Shown here: positions 26,643 to 35,014 of the stretch, piece after piece | How positions within the stretch are numbered: the stretch's first letter is position 1 | Layout: each line of letters begins with the position of its first letter | NCBI RefSeq assembly: GCF_000023945.1 | Contig: NC_013158.1 | Coordinates: 992,001 to 1,056,000 of the forward strand | Length of the DNA: 64,000 nt | Direction of reading: 5' to 3' | DNA from: Halorhabdus utahensis DSM 12940 | GTDB taxonomy: Archaea > Halobacteriota > Halobacteria > Halobacteriales > Haloarculaceae | The notes under the pieces: generated by a model | Told to the model about the DNA's origin: nothing | Database searches by the model: none | Seen by the model: the letters and a program-made list of their open reading frames with translations, nothing else | Made by a program: the position numbers and the translations under genes

Positions 26643-28667
26643 ATGCATCACCCCGGCCCACCCCACTTCGTCGCCGTCGGCGAAGCAATCGAACTCGCCC
26701 CCCGCGATCCGGACCCGGAAGCGACCTACGCGTGGGACGTGACCGCCCGACCGGACGGATCGACAGCGACCGTCGGCGACGACCCCGTCGAGCATCTCGA
26801 ACCCGACGTCGCGGGAACCTACGTCGTTCACCTCGCGGCCCCCGACGGCGGCCACGACCTCACCGTTCGCGCGTTCGCGTCGGAACTGACCCCCTCGACG
26901 GGCGGCGTCTCCGGGGCATCGGGCGTTTCGGCGGGCGAGAGTGGATTCGAGAGCGGGGGATCCGGATCGGGCGGTCGATCGGGCAGTGCTCGCGCCGACG
27001 CCGTAACCGGTGACGGGGGCCGACCCCGGCTCACCCTCGAACCCGCGATCGAGGGGGACGAAGCCGTCGTCCGGGCCGATCCGCTCCCGCATCCCGACGG
27101 ACCGGAGACGTCGGCCGACCTGGCCGTCGAATTTCTGCTCGACGACCGGGACAATGTCGACCGCGAGGCGGTGACCATCGATGAGACCGAGCTCCGGGTT
27201 CCGCTCTCGGCGATCGACGACAGACTACGGGTGCACGCCGTCTCGGTCGGGGATCGAGGCTACAGCGTCCCGGACGCCGTCGAGTTCGCGCGGGAGGACC
27301 CGACCGGGTCGGCAGTCACGGATGGGAGCGTGACTGCCAGTCACATCTACGAGCCACCCGCGTGGGCCGAGGACACGATCATCTACGAGATCTACGTCCG
27401 GACCTTCGCGGGCCAGGCAGGTGATCAGCGGAGCGGTGGCGATGGAGCGGCTGCGGGCGAGGGGGAAACCGAGCGCTCGGCCTTCGACGCGATCGTCGAC
27501 CGGCTGGACTACATCGAGTCCCTCGGAGTGGATACCCTCTGGCTGACGCCGGTCCTGGAGAACGACCACGCGCCCCACGGGTACAACATCACGGACTTCT
27601 TCTCGATCGCCGAGGATCTTGGGTCACGGGCCGATTACGAGCGCCTCATCGCGGCCGCCCACGACCGCGGGATGAACGTCCTGTTCGACCTCGTGTGCAA
27701 TCACTCCGCGCGAACCCATCCGCACTTCCAGGCGGCCGTCGCCGATCCGGACAGCGAGTACCACGAGTGGTACGAGTGGCGCGGCCCCGGCGAGCCCGAG
27801 ACGTACTTCGAGTGGGAGCACATCGCGAACTTCGACTTCACGCACCTGCCGGTCCGGCGACACCTCCTCGACGCGATCGATCAGTGGGCCCCACTGGTCG
27901 ACGGCTTCCGGATCGACATGGCGTGGGCCGTGCCGAACAACTTCTGGCGGGAGGTCCACGACCGGGCGAAAGCCATCGACAGCGAGTTCCTGCTACTCGA
28001 CGAGACGATCCCGTACATTCCGGACTTCCAGGGCGGGTGTTTCGACATGCACTTCGACTCGACCACGTACGCGGCGCTGCGTCGGGTGGGCAACGGCGCG
28101 CCGGCCGCGGAAGTGCTCGATGCTGTCGACGAACGCGCAGCGATCGGCTTTCCGCCACATGCCGGGTTCATGCTGTACGCGGAGAACCACGACGAGACGC
28201 GCTATCTTGTCGAATGTGGTCGTGCGGCCGCCCGTGCCGCCACGGGCGCGCTGTTCACGCTGCCGGGGTCCCCACTGGTGTACGCCGGCCAGGAGTTCGG
28301 CCAGCGCGGCAAGCGCGACGACCTCGCGTGGGAACACGCCGACGAGGACCTCCAGGCGCACGTCCGACAGCTCGCGGCGGCGCGTCGCGACGTGACGGCG
28401 CTGGAATCGGCCGCGACACTCCATCGCATCGAGTGGACCGTTCAGTCGGGTGCGGCCGACCGTGTCGTCGCGTTCGGACGCGTTCGTGGCGACGATGCCG
28501 TCGTCGTCGTCCTGAACTTCGGGCCGGAGACGGCGACAGTCGAACTACCGATAGCGACCGGGACGACCGACGCAGTGTCCGGGAAGGCTGTCGGAACTGG
28601 CGAGGGGGGACTGCGGGTCGACAACGTTCTCGTCGTGCCGGCCGAGTCGGAGACGATCAAGGGGTAG
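26643..28667 (+). CDS. Alpha-amylase family protein (GH13), cytoplasmic
   Basis: 674 residues. The N-terminal roughly 230 residues are beta-rich, carbohydrate-binding-like domains with a Ser/Gly linker. The GH13 barrel starts at YEIYVRTFAG. Catalytic residues are visible: nucleophile Asp425 in DGFRIDMAW, acid/base Glu454 in LLLDETIP, and Asp517 in AENHDETR; LVCNHSARTHPHF is conserved region I. A beta-sandwich C-domain closes the protein. There is no signal peptide, so it should act on intracellular glucan or imported maltodextrin. The next gene, GH15, is on the same strand 115 nt downstream. Confidence 0.92.
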   Translation: MHHPGPPHFVAVGEAIELAPRDPDPEATYAWDVTARPDGSTATVGDDPVEHLEPDVAGTYVVHLAAPDGGHDLTVRAFASELTPSTGGVSGASGVSAGESGFESGGSGSGGRSGSARADAVTGDGGRPRLTLEPAIEGDEAVVRADPLPHPDGPETSADLAVEFLLDDRDNVDREAVTIDETELRVPLSAIDDRLRVHAVSVGDRGYSVPDAVEFAREDPTGSAVTDGSVTASHIYEPPAWAEDTIIYEIYVRTFAGQAGDQRSGGDGAAAGEGETERSAFDAIVDRLDYIESLGVDTLWLTPVLENDHAPHGYNITDFFSIAEDLGSRADYERLIAAAHDRGMNVLFDLVCNHSARTHPHFQAAVADPDSEYHEWYEWRGPGEPETYFEWEHIANFDFTHLPVRRHLLDAIDQWAPLVDGFRIDMAWAVPNNFWREVHDRAKAIDSEFLLLDETIPYIPDFQGGCFDMHFDSTTYAALRRVGNGAPAAEVLDAVDERAAIGFPPHAGFMLYAENHDETRYLVECGRAAARAATGALFTLPGSPLVYAGQEFGQRGKRDDLAWEHADEDLQAHVRQLAAARRDVTALESAATLHRIEWTVQSGAADRVVAFGRVRGDDAVVVVLNFGPETATVELPIATGTTDAVSGKAVGTGEGGLRVDNVLVVPAESETIKG

Positions 28668-28782
28668 CTCCCTCGCGGTGGATCCACCGGCCAGTAGCCA
28701 CACGCGATGGGTTCACCAGTGAATCGACGCGATCTTTTCGGCAGGGAATGGGTTTATCCGCTCACACCCGTTTGGGGAAGGC

Positions 28783-31700
28783 ATGCGGCTGACGACAGCG
28801 CTCAACGAGTTCAAGCGGTCTCGTGACGAGCGCTTTCCTGAAGAGAGTAGAACGGCCAGGGGGGCGTTCTCGGGGTACGAAGACCGTCTGGTCCACGTCC
28901 GGCCGGACGGTTCGGTGCGGGATTACTCGTCGCCACTGTCGGGGCTGTACGGCGTCGACCGGTCGCGCCTCGGGATCGAAACGCCCGACGGGATCACGTG
29001 GTTTGCCGACCTCGAGACGATCCGCCAGCACTACTATCGTGATACGCGCCTCGTCGAGACGGAGTACGACGCCGGGTCCTACACCATCCACCAGTACGAC
29101 CTGACGCTGGGGCGCGCCCACGTCACGCACGTCGAACTGCGGGGCTCGATCCCCGCCCAGGCCCGGCTGGTGGCGTTCATCACGCTGGCCCCCGAGGGCA
29201 AGGAAGGCGGTGTCGGCGCGCTGATTCACAACGACGGCGGGCCCGACGGCACCCAGGCCTTGGAAGTGTACCACCGCCGGGAGCACGACTACCTAGCGGC
29301 CTCGACCGGGCTGGACTCGGTGCGCGGCCAGCGTCCCGAACAATTCGAGGAGATCGTCGACGACGCGCCCGTCGAGTTCCCCCGCGGGTCGGTCACGCGG
29401 GCCTACGACCAGACGCGACTCAGTGGCGACTTCCTGGTGAGCGCGCCCCTGGAGGAGGTCGGACGGGGATCCCGGACGACGCTGGTGAGTCAGTTGTCCG
29501 ACCACGACGAGATCGATCGCGGAACGGCACTCGCTGACTTGCGGACCTGTGCGCTGGAACACGACAGTGCGGACAGCTTGCGAGCGGCGGCGCGGGACCG
29601 AACCGTCGTGACCGTCCCGCAGTCGGTCCCCCGGTCGGATCTCGTCCGGACGGATATGCGCGTGCTGGACCTGCTCGAGGCACGATCCGGTGGCCACATC
29701 GCCGCGCCCGAGTTCGACCCCTTCTTCGCCAATTCCGGCGGGTACGGCTACGTCTGGTTCCGCGACGACGCCGAGATCGCGACCCACCTGCTGGCGGCGG
29801 GCGACCGGCTCGGCCTCGACGTGACCGGGGCCGTCGAGCGCAGCGCCGCCTTTCACTGTCGCCAGCAGTTGCCCGACGGCACCTGGCCCCACCGCGTGTG
29901 GGCGGTCGACGGCTCGCTCGCGCCGGGATGGGCCAACGCGAACGTCGAGCACAACGACGACTCCCTGGAGTATCAGGCCGACCAGACGGCGTCGGTCACG
30001 GCGTTCCTGGCGACGTTGCTCCGGGAGCGCCACGGCGAACTCGACGACGAGTTGACCGTCGAGGTCCGGGAGACAGTCGTCGATGCGGTCGATGCGCTCA
30101 CCCGGAATATCGACGACGGCCTCCCGGCACCCTGCCAGAACGTCTGGGAGGACGCTGTCGGTCAGTTCACCCACACCGCAGCCAGGTACATCGAGGCGTT
30201 GTCGGCGGTCGCACGAGCCCCACTCCGAAAGCCGATCCGCGAGCGGGCTCGTGAGGCGGCCGAGACGGTGTTCGGCGGGCTCGACCAGCTGTGGGACGAG
30301 GAGACGGAAAGTTACGTGATGCGACTGGACGAAAACTACGCCGACCGCCGGACTGACGCGGCCTCGCTGGCACTGGTCGACGCCGTCCGGGAGTACGATC
30401 ACATCGAGGGAGCGGCGATCGACGACGACTGTCTCGATCGCCTCGTCTCCCACGTCGAGACCGTGCTCGAAACGCTGCATCGCGATCCGGACGGTGACGT
30501 GGCGGGGCTGATCCGCTACGAGGGCGACCGGTGGCGGTGTGGCGACCAACACGAGGAGAAGATCTGGTCGGTGACGACGGTCTGGGGCGCGCTGGCGGCG
30601 GCGCAACTGGCCACGCTCCTGGAGTCTCACGGTCGCGACGGCGAGTCGTTCCTGGAGCGGGCCGGCGAGCTCTACGATCTGTTCAGCGCGGACGGCCCGT
30701 TGACGACTCCGGCTGGCTACCTCACCGAGCAGGTGTTCGACGACGGGAGCCACGACAGCGCGGCCCCGCTCGGCTGGTCACACGCGCTCCGGCTGCACGT
30801 GACCGCGTTGCTCGATGAAGCCGACGCGCTTCCGACGACGGCCGAGATCGAGGGACCAACCGAGCGGCCGACCTGGACGACCGGCGAGAAGTTCGGGCTG
30901 TTGACCGCGGCGGATCACTACGAGGACGACCCCTCCCGGATCTGGTGTACGCTGACCAGGGGCGCAGTCACCGAGGTGCGGTTCCCGCGAGTCGACCTGA
31001 TGAACCTCCGGACGCTGGACTTCCTGATCCGGTCGAGTGACGGCGAGTACACCGTCCGGACCCATCGGGAAACCCGCCGGGCCGACGATTCGGTCGAGCG
31101 CCGGGTGGAACCACTCGACGACGAGTCCTTGCGCTTCCGGCACGTCTTCGTCGAGACGGGCGACGGCCGCGGCCACGAGTGGGAACTCACCGTCGAGTAC
31201 GCCGTCGATCCCGCCCACGACGCGCTGTTGGCCGACGTGGACTTCGAGGCAGCCGATGGCGAGGACTACGATCTCTTCGCGGTCGCCGATACGTCGCTGA
31301 CCAACACCGGGACGGCCGAACGCGGCCTGCGACTGGGCGAGCCGGGCGCACATCACCTCGTCGCCCGGGACCCGACGGCCTACACCGGCGAGACGGACGA
31401 CCCGCTGCTGGTCGACGAGGAGGGAGAGGCTTACTCCGTCGCGATGGCGATGACCGCCACGACGCGGTTCGACTGGGCGACGGTGGCCGCCGCCGGCAGC
31501 GACCACCTCAAGGACCTGTTTGCCGACGGCGAACTCCCGCCGCCCAAAGACGACGTCGACAACGAGAACATCGTCCTCCTGGGTCGGATCGGGAGCGGCG
31601 AACGGACCGTCGAGACGCTGGCGCTCGGGTTCGCTCGCTACGCCGACACGGCGGCAGCACTCGGCGAGGCGACCGGGGCCCTCGATCGCGGCTACGGGAT

Positions 31701-33300
31701 GGCGGAGGCCGCCTACGACGACACCTGGGCGGCGTTCCTGGCCGACAAGCCCGTCCCTGCAGCGATCGCAGACGACGAGGACCTGGCCGCCCAGTACCGG
31801 ACTGCGCTGATGAGTCTGCTCGCGGTCGAGGACAAGACCTATCACGGCGCGTCGATCGCCTCGCCGTCGGTGCCGTGGGGGGTCGCAGTCGACGCCGACG
31901 AGCCCAAGGGCTACGGCTACAACTTCGTGTGGTCACGTGACCTCTATCAGGTCTTTACGGTCTTCGAGACGGTCGACGAACTCGCGATCGCGACCAGCCA
32001 ACTCGAGTACATCTACGCGTTCCAGCAGGACGAGACGGGGTTCATCCCACAGAACACCTACGTCAACGGCCGGACGCGGTGGGGCGGCGAGCAGATGGAC
32101 AACATCTCGTTCCCGCAGGTGATGGCCGCCCAGCTCTACGAGCGCGGCGTGGGCTTCGAGGAGGCTGACTACGACTACGTAAACGTGGCACGGTCGGCCG
32201 ACTACGTCGCCCGCAACGGCCCCGACACCGCCCAGGAGCGCTGGGAGGAGGAATCGGGCTACTCACCCTCGTCGATCGCGACGGAGATCGCCGGGCTGAC
32301 GGCCGCGAGTTACCTCGCGAGCGAGACCGGTCACGACGCCGACGCACTCGTCTGGCAGGCAGTCGCCGACGAGTGGGCCGCGTCGGTCGAGAGCTGGACC
32401 GCGACGACGACTGGGACCGACCGGCACACGACGACACCGTACTACGTCAGGGTCGCCCGCGACGGGGATCCCGACGCCGGCTATCTCCGGACGCTGGCCA
32501 ACGACGGGCCGACGCTGGACGAGCGCAACGTCATCGACGCCGGCTTCCTCGAACTCGTCCGGTTGGGTATCACGCCCGCCGACGATCCCGTGATCGAGAA
32601 CTCGCTCGTGGAAGTCGACGACACGATCCGCGTCGACGTGGGCGACGCCGCCGGGTTCTACCGGTACAACGGCGACGGCTACGGCGAGCGCGAGGTTGGC
32701 GATAAGGGTGCGCCCTGGTCAGTCGAGCATTCGGGGAAAGGGCGGCTGTGGCCGCTGCTGACGGGCGAACGCGGCGAGTACGAACTCCTCGCCGAGACGG
32801 AGATGACGGCAATGGAGTGTCTGGAGTCGATGGCCCAGTTCGGAAACGAGGGACGGATGATCGCCGAGCAGGTCTGGGATCGCGACGTCGAGACCGACTA
32901 CGGGTGGGAGTTCGGCGGCGGGACCGGCGCGGCGACCCCACTCGCCTGGGCGATGGCCCAGTACGTCCGGTTGGCTCACGGCCTCGATACCGGCGAACCC
33001 GTCGAGACGCCCGCGATCGTCGCCGATCGGTTCCGCGAGCGGGGCCTGCACGACGCCGAGCGTCCCGACCTCCGGGTCGAGACGACGTTCCGGGGCAACG
33101 CCATCGAAGTCTTCGGCGAGACGACAGCGAACGTCGTGGCCGTCAAGAGTCCCGTCGACTCGACGGTCATCCCGGTCGAGGACGGGACCTTCCAGGGGAC
33201 ACTCGAGGTCGAACACGGCGAGGGACAACTGCTGGTCGCTGCTGGAAGCGATACCGAACTCGAAGACGCCACGACGGCGATCCGTCGACTCCGAATCTGA
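28783..33300 (+). CDS. Tandem fusion of two GH15 glucoamylase-type modules
   Basis: 1505 residues, about twice a normal archaeal glucoamylase. Module 1 (about 1-690): a beta-sandwich N-domain, then an alpha/alpha barrel with YGYVWFRDDAE (about 321), QNVWEDAVGQFTH (about 452) and HEEKIWSVTTVWG (about 590). Module 2 (about 695-1505): a second beta-sandwich (TTGEKFGLLTAADHYED), a barrel with GYNFVWSRDLYQV, the acid-glutamate motif ERWEEESGYSPSSIA (Glu1155/1156) and the base motif GRMIAEQVWD (Glu1362), plus a beta-rich C-terminal domain. Both modules appear catalytically competent. No signal peptide: probably releases glucose from intracellular alpha-glucan. Confidence 0.9.
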   Translation: MRLTTALNEFKRSRDERFPEESRTARGAFSGYEDRLVHVRPDGSVRDYSSPLSGLYGVDRSRLGIETPDGITWFADLETIRQHYYRDTRLVETEYDAGSYTIHQYDLTLGRAHVTHVELRGSIPAQARLVAFITLAPEGKEGGVGALIHNDGGPDGTQALEVYHRREHDYLAASTGLDSVRGQRPEQFEEIVDDAPVEFPRGSVTRAYDQTRLSGDFLVSAPLEEVGRGSRTTLVSQLSDHDEIDRGTALADLRTCALEHDSADSLRAAARDRTVVTVPQSVPRSDLVRTDMRVLDLLEARSGGHIAAPEFDPFFANSGGYGYVWFRDDAEIATHLLAAGDRLGLDVTGAVERSAAFHCRQQLPDGTWPHRVWAVDGSLAPGWANANVEHNDDSLEYQADQTASVTAFLATLLRERHGELDDELTVEVRETVVDAVDALTRNIDDGLPAPCQNVWEDAVGQFTHTAARYIEALSAVARAPLRKPIRERAREAAETVFGGLDQLWDEETESYVMRLDENYADRRTDAASLALVDAVREYDHIEGAAIDDDCLDRLVSHVETVLETLHRDPDGDVAGLIRYEGDRWRCGDQHEEKIWSVTTVWGALAAAQLATLLESHGRDGESFLERAGELYDLFSADGPLTTPAGYLTEQVFDDGSHDSAAPLGWSHALRLHVTALLDEADALPTTAEIEGPTERPTWTTGEKFGLLTAADHYEDDPSRIWCTLTRGAVTEVRFPRVDLMNLRTLDFLIRSSDGEYTVRTHRETRRADDSVERRVEPLDDESLRFRHVFVETGDGRGHEWELTVEYAVDPAHDALLADVDFEAADGEDYDLFAVADTSLTNTGTAERGLRLGEPGAHHLVARDPTAYTGETDDPLLVDEEGEAYSVAMAMTATTRFDWATVAAAGSDHLKDLFADGELPPPKDDVDNENIVLLGRIGSGERTVETLALGFARYADTAAALGEATGALDRGYGMAEAAYDDTWAAFLADKPVPAAIADDEDLAAQYRTALMSLLAVEDKTYHGASIASPSVPWGVAVDADEPKGYGYNFVWSRDLYQVFTVFETVDELAIATSQLEYIYAFQQDETGFIPQNTYVNGRTRWGGEQMDNISFPQVMAAQLYERGVGFEEADYDYVNVARSADYVARNGPDTAQERWEEESGYSPSSIATEIAGLTAASYLASETGHDADALVWQAVADEWAASVESWTATTTGTDRHTTTPYYVRVARDGDPDAGYLRTLANDGPTLDERNVIDAGFLELVRLGITPADDPVIENSLVEVDDTIRVDVGDAAGFYRYNGDGYGEREVGDKGAPWSVEHSGKGRLWPLLTGERGEYELLAETEMTAMECLESMAQFGNEGRMIAEQVWDRDVETDYGWEFGGGTGAATPLAWAMAQYVRLAHGLDTGEPVETPAIVADRFRERGLHDAERPDLRVETTFRGNAIEVFGETTANVVAVKSPVDSTVIPVEDGTFQGTLEVEHGEGQLLVAAGSDTELEDATTAIRRLRI

Positions 33301-33386
33301 ACGGGTGCCCCTCGTCGCCACCCGATCGAGCGAACCCGGATCACGCGACGTCTCTGGCCGGCAGGATAGTCACGCCGCACGGCAGG

Positions 33387-33393
33387 TATATAT
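33387..33393 (+). promoter_or_regulatory. TATA box of the small membrane-protein gene
   Basis: TATATAT centred 26 nt before ATG 33416, a near-ideal archaeal TATA position for leaderless transcription. Confidence 0.7.
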
Positions 33394-33415
33394 CCGACCC
33401 GGGTGAACTGTGGGT

Positions 33416-33703
33416 ATGGTCCTAGAAAACCTAACACTGTTCGAGGTACACCTCGATAACGCGCGAATCGGCCCGTCGATCGACGATGAAGACAACCCGG
33501 AGACCGATGCGCCCACCGCGGACGAGACCACCGACGGCGACGGGTGTGCCAGCTCAGTCGGTCGCCTCGTCGTCGCGAGCGTGGTCGTCTCGATCGTCGT
33601 CTCACTGATCGCCAGGAAACTGGCCGGCGACGACACAGAACCCGACGTCGCCATCGACGCACCCGAGGAGAGCGACGCCGTCGACGTGGCGACCGAGGAC
33701 TGA
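33416..33703 (+). CDS. Small single-pass membrane protein
   Basis: 95 residues from ATG 33416. An acidic N-terminal half (ADETTDGDG) precedes one hydrophobic helix (VGRLVVASVVVSIVVSLIA, about residues 48-67), a short basic K/R segment and an acidic tail. The charge pattern suggests that the tail faces the cytoplasm. Function unknown; a strong TATA box upstream argues for real expression. Confidence 0.65.
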   Translation: MVLENLTLFEVHLDNARIGPSIDDEDNPETDAPTADETTDGDGCASSVGRLVVASVVVSIVVSLIARKLAGDDTEPDVAIDAPEESDAVDVATED

Positions 33704-33765
33704 GGCAGGACAGTCGAAGACTAAAGCTGGGAAGATGAGGCAGGACAGTCGAAGACTAAAGCTGG
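33701..33765. repeat. Direct repeat, 30-bp copies at 35-bp period
   Basis: 33701-33730 and 33736-33765 are identical over 30 bases (TGAGGCAGGACAGTCG and onward), with a third partial word ACAGTCGAGG just after. The first copy contains the TGA stop of the preceding gene. It lies between convergent genes, next to the 3' end of an orc1/cdc6 gene. Confidence 0.9.
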
Positions 33766-33791
33766 ACAGTCGAGGATCGAGACGGGCCGCC

Positions 33792-34919
33792 CTATAGCCG
33801 GTCCGTGATGGCTTCGGGCTCGTACTGCAAGGAGAGTTCCCGCGAACGCCCCCGGCCGTCGACGCTGGTGTAACTGGTCTCGATGAGGCCGAGTTGGTCG
33901 AGTTTCTTGATGATCTCCGAGTACCGGGTGTACCCGAGGTCGGTCTCCTCGGCGAACGTCTCGTAGACGTCGCCCGCGAGTTCGCCCTCGTGGTCGGCGA
34001 TCACCGCCAAAAGCGTCTGTTCGCTGTCGGAGAGTCCCTTGAGATGCCGAGAGAGGTGGACGTGTTTGGACTTCTCGAAAGCCGCCTCGACGTCCTCGCG
34101 CTCGATCTGTTTGCTGGCACGCATCTCGGCGTTCAGCCCCGCCCGGCGCAACAGGTCGATGCCGACCCGGAGGTCCCCGCCCTGGTCGGCGGTGAGTTCG
34201 GCGACGCGGTCCAAAATCGGCGCGTCGACGACGCCTTCGTGGAACCCACGCTCGACACGCTCGTCGAGGATGTCGACGATCTCGGGTTCGTCGTACTTCG
34301 GGAAGTAGACTTCCTCCGGGCGGAAAACGCTCTGGACGCGACCGTCGAGTTCCTCGATGACGTCTAAGTCCAGATCCGAGGAGACGACGACCACGCCGAT
34401 CTTCGCCCCGGAGTGGGCCTCGTGGGCGCGAAGGAGCGAGTAGAGGGTGTCGGAGGCCTCACCTTCGTAGAAGAGATAGTTGATATCGTCCAGGGCGACG
34501 GCCAGGACCTCCTCCTCGTCGACGAGTTTCTCGGTGATCTGGCCGAAGAGTTTCTTGAAGGAGATGCCGCTGGCCGGCGGTTCGTACTCGAAAACGCTCT
34601 CGAACAGCCGCGAAAACACTGCATATCGCGTCGAATCGACCTGACAGTTGACGCGGGCGACCCGGACGTCCGTCTGGGAGCCGAGTTCGCCGTAGAGTTT
34701 CTGGACCGCCGTCGTCTTGCCCGTCCCCGGCGGCCCGCGGGCGATGACGTTGAGTGGCCGGGATCCGCGGACGGCCGGCCGGAGGGCGTACTTCAGGCTC
34801 TCCATCTGGCTCTCGCGGTGGCGGAACGTCTCGGGGACGTAGTCGATCTCGAAGACGTGCTCGTCCCGGAAGACGGATTCGTCCCAGGAGAGCATCCCCT
34901 CCTCGGGGTCGTCGGTCAT
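33792..34919 (-). CDS. Orc1/Cdc6-type replication initiator, single-origin-link not evident
   Basis: 375 residues from ATG 34917-34919 (MTDDPEEGMLSWDESVFRD). AAA+ motifs: Walker A ARGPPGTGKTTAVQ, Walker B VLAVALDDINYLF, sensor-1 VVVSSDLDL and an arginine-finger region RVQSVFRPEEVYFP. A C-terminal winged helix ends with TDLGYTRYSEIIKKLDQLGL. No ORB-like repeats were found around this gene, unlike the orc gene at 61027, so it may be a non-origin-linked paralogue. The longer frame upstream to 34988 is not needed. Confidence 0.9.
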   Translation of the reverse strand: MTDDPEEGMLSWDESVFRDEHVFEIDYVPETFRHRESQMESLKYALRPAVRGSRPLNVIARGPPGTGKTTAVQKLYGELGSQTDVRVARVNCQVDSTRYAVFSRLFESVFEYEPPASGISFKKLFGQITEKLVDEEEVLAVALDDINYLFYEGEASDTLYSLLRAHEAHSGAKIGVVVVSSDLDLDVIEELDGRVQSVFRPEEVYFPKYDEPEIVDILDERVERGFHEGVVDAPILDRVAELTADQGGDLRVGIDLLRRAGLNAEMRASKQIEREDVEAAFEKSKHVHLSRHLKGLSDSEQTLLAVIADHEGELAGDVYETFAEETDLGYTRYSEIIKKLDQLGLIETSYTSVDGRGRSRELSLQYEPEAITDRL

Positions 34920-35014
34920 CGTTTGCAGAACGCTCGGGACGCTACTTAACTGTTGGCGGGTGACTTCCGGAAACGGTGTATTCGGCACGGGGACGGTGCT
35001 TCAAAAGCGAAGGG

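Noticed and set aside
33701-33765. Direct repeats as ORBs of an origin for the orc gene at 33792
   Set aside because: They share no core with the elements at 61-62.5 kb, have no AT-rich stretch beside them, and lie at the gene's 3' end.
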